Source: an uncultured archaeon
GTDB taxonomy: Archaea; Halobacteriota; Methanosarcinia; Methanotrichales; Methanotrichaceae
Reading direction: 5' to 3'
Length of the DNA: 7,191 bases
Assembly (NCBI GenBank): GCA_902385025.1
Contig: CABMDX010000295.1
Coordinates: forward strand, 1 to 7,191
A program made the position numbers and the translations under genes. This document shows positions 1 to 4,784 of the stretch, piece by piece. The first letter of the stretch is position 1; each line of letters begins with the position of its first letter. The notes below the pieces were generated by a model. It searched no databases, was not told the DNA's origin, and saw nothing but the letters and a program-made list of their open reading frames with translations.

Positions 1-76
1 ATGGGCGTGCAGTTTCTAATGCTATAAGAGAATCCAAGAAAGAGCGCCGAACGCCCCGTCATTCCATTTATATTCT

Positions 77-829
77 CTACTCGTCTCTGTAAATCGGCTT
101 TTCCGGCACCAGGTAAATGGTCCAGAAGATGAGCAAAGTGATTGCCACCTTGACGACAATATTTGTCCAGACCATCTGCTGTAGAGCCTGCGCACCCACA
201 ATTCCGGTGAAGGCTATGAGCGGAAAGAGCACACTGTCCACGGGAATGGAGACTGCATTGGAGGCGAATACCCGCGACCACTGCGGCCAGCTCCTTCTAG
301 ATCCACTGCTCCAGATATGGTAGACCCTGGTGTCTATGAGCTCCGCAATGAGAGCAGTGAGGATAGAGCCGAGCACTATCCTCATCTGAAGTGAGAATAT
401 CGACTGCCAGCCAAAGCCCGTAGCATCTATGATACCGAAGAGAAAGGCCCATGCGGTCTGGCCGCCGTTATTTGCCCAGTCCGTTTGCGCGGGCAGAAGC
501 ACCACCAACTGAAAATAAAGAGCTGCAAGGAGATTCATGCCTGCCGCGAGCCATATAGTGGTGATTGCGGCCTTTTTCCCGAGCTGCTTGTGGATCAGGT
601 CCCGCCAGGTGAAAGTCAGGGAATAGATGAATCCGGCATCCATGACCAGGCTGCCGAAATATGTTACCTTGGTCGCGGCAATATTTCCGGCCAATGAGAA
701 AAAGAGGTAGAGTCCGCAGAGGATTATTGTCGCCTGAGTCCTATCGATCCTGAAAATACCTGCTCGGTAGTCTTTTGCGTCACTCTTCCTTGAATCTGTT
801 ATGCTCGATTTCAAGTCTTTCCCAGCCAT
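77..829 (-). CDS. yhhQ: Queuosine-precursor transporter, YhhQ/Vut_1 family
   Basis: This is a 250-aa integral membrane protein with about six hydrophobic segments (roughly residues 33-52, 57-75, 90-112, 123-143, 148-168 and 190-242). Visible family-like elements are AGNIAATK (48-55), a DAG...LTFTWRDLI...LG block (64-84), a segment near 154-171 ending in ELIDTRVYH, and NAVSIPVDSVLF (191-202). These resemble E. coli YhhQ (PF02592), which imports queuosine precursors such as preQ0 and preQ1. The imported molecule here cannot be read from sequence. The start codon overlaps the end of tgt by 19 bp, and AAGGA lies close upstream, so the two genes are very probably co-transcribed and translationally coupled. 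That context strengthens the functional call over a generic vitamin transporter. The N-terminal 30 residues are charged, cytosolic and poorly conserved, so a later start is possible. Length is close to the usual 220-250 aa. Confidence 0.82.
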   Translation of the reverse strand: MAGKDLKSSITDSRKSDAKDYRAGIFRIDRTQATIILCGLYLFFSLAGNIAATKVTYFGSLVMDAGFIYSLTFTWRDLIHKQLGKKAAITTIWLAAGMNLLAALYFQLVVLLPAQTDWANNGGQTAWAFLFGIIDATGFGWQSIFSLQMRIVLGSILTALIAELIDTRVYHIWSSGSRRSWPQWSRVFASNAVSIPVDSVLFPLIAFTGIVGAQALQQMVWTNIVVKVAITLLIFWTIYLVPEKPIYRDE

Positions 830-2163
830 TTATCCTTGAGCTGCGTAAAAGCACCTGCTTTAATGCTTTCCCTGATCTGCTGCATAAAGCTGAGCATGAA
901 ATGGAGGTTATGAATCGATGCCAATCGGAAATAGGATAGCTCTGCCGCAGAATAAAGGTGGCTCAGATAAGCTCGCGAGTAGGTGCGGCAGGTCTGGCAG
1001 CTACAACTGGGGTCTATCGGCAGATCATCCTCCCGGAATCTCGCATTCCTTATATTTATGCGGAACCGGTTTTCCATGCATCCGCCGCCCTGCGGCGAGA
1101 TAAAAAGGCTCCCTCTGCGAGCAATTCTGGTGGGGGAGACACAGTCGAAGGTATCAATCCCTCTGGCCACTCCTTCCAGTATATCGTCTATCTCGCCGAT
1201 ACCAAGCAAATGCCGTGGCCGGTCGTCTAATCTGGGAATCACCCACTCCAGCACCTGATGCATGTCCTGCTTGCTGTTCCCGAGGGAACCCCCAATGGCG
1301 ATGCCATCAAATGATTGAGAGCTGATGGCCTCTGTGCTTATGCTCCTCAGATCCTTGAACCAACCCCCCTGAATGATGCCATAAAGTGCCTGATCTCTGT
1401 TGTGATAATCCAGAGACTGCTCGGCCCAAACATGCGATCGCAGCATGGCCTTTTTGGTATAATTATAATCAGAAAGCGGTGATGTGCATTCATCAAAGGC
1501 CATGATTATATCGGAATCCAGATTTGACTGGATCTTCATCGAGCTTTTTGCATCCAAAAAATGCCAGGCTCCATCGGACTGAGACTTGAATGACACGCCC
1601 TCGTCTGTGATCCTGGTCAAATTCTCTTTTTTGGGGATTTTTGACAATTCGCCGGCCTTTTTTCTGCGAATTTGCCATCGACTTTCTCTCACGGACTCAT
1701 CCAGAGGCCCCTCCTGAAGATCCGGCTGGCCTATGATCCCAGACAGACCGGCACATTCGCCATCCGCTCCAGCATCCTTATTTGAGTTTCTGCTTTTCAC
1801 TTCTTGCGGGAAGATGTTTCCGATCTTGCTTATGTTGTGCTCCCTTGCAAAGCCCAAAGAAAAGGCCTGAAAGCCACCCGAATCTGAGAACAGAGGCCCA
1901 TCAAATCCCATGAATTTGTGCAATCCCCCCAGCCGCAAAATCAACTCGTCACCGGGCTTCAGATGAAGGTGGTAAGTGTTGGCCAGAGCACACTGCACAC
2001 CCAGGTTCATCAGATCATCGGAGCCAAGAGCTCTCACGCTTGCGAGAGTTGCCACCGGCACAAAGTAGGGCGTCTCAATATCACCCCGACGGGTTCGGAT
2101 CAGGCCCTGTCTAGCGTGGCTTTGCCGATCTTGCTTTTGGATCTCAAAAGATAAGGCACTCAT
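811..2163 (-). CDS. tgt: Bacterial-type tRNA-guanine(34) transglycosylase
   Basis: The enzyme exchanges guanine for a 7-deazaguanine base (preQ1 or queuine) in the anticodon wobble position of tRNA. Visible residues are the DSGGFQ active-site loop (D94), the base-binding FDECT (D224, C226), Q265 in a GIIQGG loop, FDCVSPTR with the presumed nucleophile D340, and a zinc site formed by C387, C389, C392 and H418. There is no C-terminal PUA domain, which separates it from archaeal TgtA acting on G15 and supports the bacterial Q34 type. At 450 aa it is about 75 longer than E. coli Tgt (375). The extra residues lie between FSLG (101-104) and ITDEGV (185-190); the segment is hydrophilic. The GG-S-L-G loop (291-295) appears one residue shorter than the bacterial GGLAVG loop. 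ATG at 2163 is the first start after an in-frame TAA; it has only a weak SD of its own and may be coupled to the small upstream ORF. It leads the operon with the transporter. The specificity call (Q34) is inference. Confidence 0.9.
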   Translation of the reverse strand: MSALSFEIQKQDRQSHARQGLIRTRRGDIETPYFVPVATLASVRALGSDDLMNLGVQCALANTYHLHLKPGDELILRLGGLHKFMGFDGPLFSDSGGFQAFSLGFAREHNISKIGNIFPQEVKSRNSNKDAGADGECAGLSGIIGQPDLQEGPLDESVRESRWQIRRKKAGELSKIPKKENLTRITDEGVSFKSQSDGAWHFLDAKSSMKIQSNLDSDIIMAFDECTSPLSDYNYTKKAMLRSHVWAEQSLDYHNRDQALYGIIQGGWFKDLRSISTEAISSQSFDGIAIGGSLGNSKQDMHQVLEWVIPRLDDRPRHLLGIGEIDDILEGVARGIDTFDCVSPTRIARRGSLFISPQGGGCMENRFRINIRNARFREDDLPIDPSCSCQTCRTYSRAYLSHLYSAAELSYFRLASIHNLHFMLSFMQQIRESIKAGAFTQLKDKWLGKT

Positions 2164-2204
2164 AACAAATTACCGTTTTTTTTGCATATGGACTTTATTC
2201 CCAT
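2160..2204 (-). CDS. Candidate 14-codon leader ORF coupled to tgt
   Basis: A very short ORF on the minus strand encodes MGIKSICKKNGNLL and ends in TGA. Its TGA (2162-2160) overlaps the tgt ATG (2163-2161) as ATGA, the classical arrangement for translational coupling. A strong Shine-Dalgarno GGAGGA lies at 2216-2211, six nucleotides before its ATG. In contrast tgt itself has only GGTAA ahead of its start. A second ATG four bases upstream (2208) opens a 12-codon alternative frame but sits only two nucleotides from the SD, which is too close. The peptide has no recognisable function. It may be just a ribosome-loading site for tgt, or a regulatory leader. Whether it is translated cannot be told from sequence. 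Confidence 0.45.
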   Translation of the reverse strand: MGIKSICKKNGNLL

Positions 2205-2210
2205 CCATAT
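2186..2210 (-). other. Hairpin over the leader ORF start
   Basis: On the minus strand ATATGGA (2210-2204) pairs perfectly with TCCATAT (2192-2186) around an 11-nt loop. The stem places the first base of the leader ATG in its 5' arm and is directly downstream of the SD. It is followed by a run of eight A (2183-2176). It could modulate access to the leader start. At seven mostly A-U pairs it is only moderately stable, and I see no known riboswitch consensus. Confidence 0.35.
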
Positions 2211-2216
2211 TCCTCC
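2211..2216 (-). promoter_or_regulatory. Strong Shine-Dalgarno site of the tgt leader
   Basis: GGAGGA on the minus strand is spaced six nucleotides from the leader ORF ATG and 47 nt from the tgt ATG. It is too far to serve tgt directly, so it either initiates the leader ORF or is fortuitous. Confidence 0.5.
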
Positions 2217-2309
2217 TCGATAAGCTTTGCTCCCGACACGATTCGCTGACGCATAGGCCAAAGATCGAGTATTCCTGGAAACACTTATTATCCTGGCCGC
2301 TATAGGCAA

Positions 2310-2318
2310 GGCGGTGAT
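2310..2318 (+). promoter_or_regulatory. Shine-Dalgarno site fixing a TTG start
   Basis: GGCGGTGAT differs by one base from the ideal GGAGGTGAT and lies five nucleotides before the TTG at 2324. It supports that rare start codon for the secreted protein over later GTG or ATG codons. Confidence 0.6.
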
Positions 2319-2323
2319 TTCCA

Positions 2324-2764
2324 TTGTCAAGAAGCTATAAGCTCGTGTTTCTGCTCGTCGTGATCTCCATGCTCGCCGCTCTGGCCCAGGCGCAAAGCTC
2401 GGATAAATTTTCCGTAAATATATCTGATAACAAGTTCATTGGCTCGTATCTAGTGAACCAGGACGGATTTACTCTTTACTACTTTGACGACGATAAAAAT
2501 GCAGGCGGAGACAGCTCCTGCTACGATGATTGTGCTACCAAGTGGCCGCCCTTCTATGCCGAAAATATAATTGTCCCAGATCGCCTGCGGTCCGTGGATT
2601 TTGCAGAAATGACCAGATCTGACGGTTCCAAGCAGACCACCTTCAAGGGCTGGCCCGTCTATCTCTATTCAGGCGACAGAGACCCAGGAGACATATACGG
2701 CAACAAGCAGAAAAATGGGCTCTGGCACGTCATCAATCCTTCCGACATGCCTCAGCTATTCTAG
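2324..2764 (+). CDS. Secreted COG4315 / Lipoprotein_15 family protein
   Basis: This 146-aa exported protein has an N-terminal signal peptide: positive residues R3 and K6, a hydrophobic core at about 8-20, and a likely cut after AQA (21-23). There is no lipobox cysteine, so despite the family name it should be cleaved by signal peptidase I and not lipidated. The mature part carries two copies of the family repeat (PF03640). The first is YLVNQDGFTLYYFDDD (42-57), followed by a paired-cysteine element with C66 and C70 and then WPP (74-76). The second is GWPVYLYSGDRDPGD (109-123), ending in GLWHVI (132-137). The biochemical role of this family is not established. The two cysteines could form a disulfide outside the cell. 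Translation starts at TTG, backed by a strong SD. The stop is nearly shared with a candidate gene on the other strand. Confidence 0.8.
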   Translation: MSRSYKLVFLLVVISMLAALAQAQSSDKFSVNISDNKFIGSYLVNQDGFTLYYFDDDKNAGGDSSCYDDCATKWPPFYAENIIVPDRLRSVDFAEMTRSDGSKQTTFKGWPVYLYSGDRDPGDIYGNKQKNGLWHVINPSDMPQLF

Positions 2765-2994
2765 TGCAGAAATCCCAAAGTTGCCGGATCATCGTATGCC
2801 AAAAGCAGAGGCTCACGCATCAATGGCAAGATTAATATTCCAATGAATAGTAGTAATAATAGCAAAAGCCCGCTCGGAATTAGATAGTCTACCCCCCATA
2901 CATTCTGGCGACTTTTGCCCTTACTTTTTTCTTTTCTTTGGCAATTATTGCAGGAGTATGACTTCACATTTATCCAAGTGCACCAGCTAATCAT
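2761..2994 (-). CDS. Candidate small CxxC membrane protein
   Basis: A 77-aa ORF converges tail to tail with the secreted protein gene; their stop codons overlap within CTAG at 2761-2764. Residues 14-17 form a C-N-N-C pair followed by a strongly basic stretch (KEKSKGKSR, 21-29). A hydrophobic segment of about 20 residues then follows (roughly 40-60), including a run of seven leucines. The cysteine pair could be half of a zinc ribbon or a redox pair. The basic flank would hold the N-terminus in the cytoplasm. No family is recognised. ATG at 2994 has only a weak GAG upstream, so the start is unsure. Without homologues the ORF could be fortuitous, but the region is otherwise empty and the cytosolic-basic-TM layout is protein-like. 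Confidence 0.45.
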   Translation of the reverse strand: MISWCTWINVKSYSCNNCQRKEKSKGKSRQNVWGVDYLIPSGLLLLLLLFIGILILPLMREPLLLAYDDPATLGFLH

Positions 2995-3037
2995 AATATC
3001 TCATGAATCTTAGCTCCTGACAAGTCTTTTATCGTTT

Positions 3038-3059
3038 ATGCTCTCTATTGAAAGAGCAT
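3038..3059. repeat. Perfect 7-bp inverted repeat upstream of the CDGSH gene
   Basis: ATGCTCT (3038-3044) and AGAGCAT (3053-3059) are perfect inverted copies separated by eight bases. The repeat ends 31 bp before the preferred ATG of the CDGSH protein and directly follows the AT-rich element TTTTATCGTTTATG. This is a good position for an operator near the transcription start, or for a 5' UTR hairpin. Confidence 0.4.
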
Positions 3060-3078
3060 CTTGGAAAAAGAGCTAATC

Positions 3079-3082
3079 GGAG
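3079..3082 (+). promoter_or_regulatory. SD site deciding the CDGSH protein start
   Basis: GGAG lies eight nucleotides before ATG 3091. The upstream in-frame TTG at 3061 has no comparable SD, so 3091 is preferred. Confidence 0.55.
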
Positions 3083-3090
3083 AACAAAGA

Positions 3091-3792
3091 ATGGATATTT
3101 CAATGAAAGACAAGAGCGAGAAAAAGGGAAAAAATGGCAAGATCAAAGTGAGCAAAAATGGGCCGTATCTCGTTTCGGGCAATATTCCTCTCGCAGAACA
3201 TAAAATGGAATTTGATGACGACGGAAATCCATGCAAATGGCTTGAAGGAAAGAAATATCCATCACAGGAGACTAGGGCCTTGTGCCGCTGCGGAGGATCG
3301 AAGAACAAACCATTCTGTGACGGCACACACGCAAAAACGAATTTCGATGGCACAGAAAAGGCAAGCAAAAAGCCATATATCGGCCAATGTGAGTTGATCG
3401 AGGGCCCTGATCTGTTGTTGACTGATGCCCAGCATTTGTGCGCTTCAGCTCGTTTCTGCCATCGGGCCGGTGGAACCTGGAACCTCACGATGCAGTCAGA
3501 CGATCCCAAGGCCAAGAAAATTGCTATAGAAGAAGCTGGAGATTGCCCCTCGGGCCGTTTGGTTGCCTGGGATAAAAATTCCGGAAAAGAAATCGAACCT
3601 GAACTTGAGCCGTCCATTGGAGTCGTTTTTGATGATCAGTCTGGCACAATTGGGCCGCTTCGAGTGTGTGGCAGGATTCCGGTTGAGTCTGCCGATGGCA
3701 CTTCTTATGAAGTTCGCAATCGAGTTACGCTCTGTCGCTGTGGCAAGTCTAGTAATAAGCCTTTCTGCGATAGCAGCCACCTGCAAAGATAG
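3091..3792 (+). CDS. Two-CDGSH iron-sulfur protein with Fer4_19-like middle
   Basis: From ATG 3091 the protein has 233 aa; a TTG at 3061 would add ten. It has three parts. The first is an N-terminal region with KVSKNGPYLVSGNIPL (19-34) and a first CDGSH motif with ligands C65, C67, C76 and H80 (CDGTH). The second is a middle region with C117, C123 and C152 in the LC-x5-C ... CPSG pattern typical of the divergent monocluster ferredoxin Fer4_19. The third is a C-terminal CDGSH motif with C215, C217, C226 and H230 (CDSSH). CDGSH motifs bind a labile 2Fe-2S cluster through three Cys and one His, and work in electron transfer or cluster handling; the exact role here is unknown. There is no signal peptide, so it is cytosolic. 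The second motif has Ser in place of the usual Gly, but all four ligands remain. The family is common in methanogens and bacteria. It appears monocistronic. Confidence 0.87.
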   Translation: MDISMKDKSEKKGKNGKIKVSKNGPYLVSGNIPLAEHKMEFDDDGNPCKWLEGKKYPSQETRALCRCGGSKNKPFCDGTHAKTNFDGTEKASKKPYIGQCELIEGPDLLLTDAQHLCASARFCHRAGGTWNLTMQSDDPKAKKIAIEEAGDCPSGRLVAWDKNSGKEIEPELEPSIGVVFDDQSGTIGPLRVCGRIPVESADGTSYEVRNRVTLCRCGKSSNKPFCDSSHLQR

Positions 3793-3897
3793 CCTTGCGC
3801 CAGGAAATTCAACGAATATCGTGAAATGCGGAAGCTTTATGCCCCTAAGAGAACGGCCAATCCAACTGATTCATTCCAATTGATCTTCTTGTAGGCG

Positions 3898-3916
3898 GTC
3901 TTCGCAGGGCGAAGGC
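3898..3916. other. Stable 8-bp hairpin 3' of the CDGSH gene
   Basis: GTCTTCGC (3898-3905) pairs with GCGAAGGC (3909-3916), with one G-T wobble and an AGG loop. No U-run follows, so it is not a canonical intrinsic terminator. It may stabilise the 3' end of the CDGSH mRNA, or of the signal peptidase transcript read on the other strand. The sequence between 3793 and 3897 shows nothing recognisable. Confidence 0.35.
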
Positions 3917-3952
3917 TATTATAAAAGGAGTACGATTCGCCCCTTAAATGGA

Positions 3953-3969
3953 GGTGGGTTTTCTCCACC
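3953..3969 (-). terminator. Hairpin directly after the signal peptidase stop
   Basis: Read on the minus strand, GGTGG (3969-3965) and CCACC (3957-3953) pair around a 7-nt loop that begins three bases past the TAA of signal peptidase. Only a short ATTTAA follows, so termination is possible but weakly supported; an mRNA-end hairpin is the alternative. Confidence 0.35.
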
Positions 3970-3972
3970 CCC

Positions 3973-4743
3973 TTACCCCGGCGTTATGAGCTTGTGAATC
4001 TCATTGGAGATTATATTTGGCAGAAGCCTGATATAGCCCACCAGCGGGATGTTCAGCCTGGCAACTCCTATGACCCATTCATCCTTTACAGGCGTAAGGT
4101 AGCTTATTCCTTCCCCTACAAACGTTCCGTTTTGAGTCTTGTAAATCACGAGGCCCGTTTCTCTATCCAAATATACATCGCTGCCCACGTCCATGATCTC
4201 GCTCCGGTGCGTTTGCAGGTAGGAAAGGTTCGCCATGCCGAATACCTGCCCTGCATTCTGGTCGATAACATCATTGTGGTCACCCTTGGTGATATATCCC
4301 GAAAACGGGGCTTTCGGCCCTCCTTCCCACATTTCGTCTCCTGTTTTCACATATCGCAAAGCCCGGTGAATGATAGGTGTGGCCTTATCCTGACCAGGAG
4401 ACATTCCCAGAAGCATTTTGAGCTGATCGAATAAATTCGGACTCTCCTTCCCATAAGGCCGGTAGAGGATGACATCGCCCGGATTATTGAAGGCACGATA
4501 GCCGGTCTTCTCCGCTTCATCCCAGGGAATGACCGTGGTGCGAGAAGCTCCCTGAACCAGTATTATGTCACCTATGTTAAGGTTCGGTACCATGCTCCCA
4601 GACTCCACTGCCACCATGGGTGTCCAGAGGCCCAACAGCAATTGAGATAGAAGGGATATGGCCCCCACAACCACGACTACAAATATAATGTCCTTAACAA
4701 AACCTGGAAGGGGCAAATTATCAAACTGCTCTCCGATCTTCAT
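3973..4743 (-). CDS. Type I signal peptidase, archaeal/ER (S26B) type
   Basis: This 256-aa membrane-anchored serine protease removes signal peptides from exported proteins on the outer face of the membrane. Residues 17-40 form the N-terminal transmembrane anchor. The catalytic serine is S50 in ESGSMVP (48-53). A histidine, H126 in PIIHRAL, replaces the bacterial lysine, as in ER Sec11 and archaeal enzymes. D155 in KGDHND and D161 keep the six-residue spacing of the two conserved acidic residues. A second hydrophobic stretch lies near 223-242 (WVIGVARLNIPLVGYIRLL). About 45 residues between the Asp box and the conserved PVK (218-220) are extra relative to the shortest family members. ATG 4743 is four codons after an in-frame TAA and lacks a clear SD. 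A TATAAG about 30 nt upstream suggests a leaderless mRNA. It diverges from DP1. The two secreted proteins in this window are plausible substrates. Confidence 0.92.
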   Translation of the reverse strand: MKIGEQFDNLPLPGFVKDIIFVVVVVGAISLLSQLLLGLWTPMVAVESGSMVPNLNIGDIILVQGASRTTVIPWDEAEKTGYRAFNNPGDVILYRPYGKESPNLFDQLKMLLGMSPGQDKATPIIHRALRYVKTGDEMWEGGPKAPFSGYITKGDHNDVIDQNAGQVFGMANLSYLQTHRSEIMDVGSDVYLDRETGLVIYKTQNGTFVGEGISYLTPVKDEWVIGVARLNIPLVGYIRLLPNIISNEIHKLITPG

Positions 4744-4784
4744 CAGCCAGGTTTATCAGTTGGTAGGTTCTTATACTCCTTTCG
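4744..4784. promoter_or_regulatory. Compact divergent promoter, signal peptidase / DP1
   Basis: Only 41 bp separate the two start codons. A minus-strand TATAAG (4775-4770), preceded by AAAGGAG as a possible BRE, is about 29 nt from the signal peptidase ATG. A plus-strand TTTATC (4752-4757) is about 31 nt from the DP1 ATG. Archaeal transcription starts some 25 nt past the TATA centre, so both mRNAs would begin at or next to their start codons. The absence of SD sites before both genes agrees with this. Confidence 0.45.

Noticed and set aside
1..62. Minus-strand ATG at 62 with a frame open to the window edge
   Set aside because: It lacks a convincing SD and is too short to judge; it might be a third gene of the tgt operon cut off by the window.
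3..92. Open plus-strand frame at the left edge ending in TAA at 90-92
   Set aside because: Only 29 codons, no recognisable protein, and its last bases overlap the transporter gene; it could be the tail of a convergent gene but cannot be supported.
2176..2210. Possible class I preQ1 riboswitch before tgt
   Set aside because: A hairpin and A-rich tail are present, but the diagnostic loop and the complementary tail of the preQ1-I class are not visible.
3045..3617. 190-codon minus-strand ORF opposite the CDGSH gene
   Set aside because: It is a shadow of the conserved CDGSH protein, and its translation shows no family features.
3919..3927. TTATAAAA-like TATA box on the plus strand after the CDGSH gene
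   Set aside because: It faces only the antisense of signal peptidase with no plausible product; a chance AT-rich match is likelier.
3994..4434. 146-codon plus-strand ORF opposite signal peptidase
   Set aside because: It lies antisense to a gene with intact catalytic motifs and has no recognisable domain.
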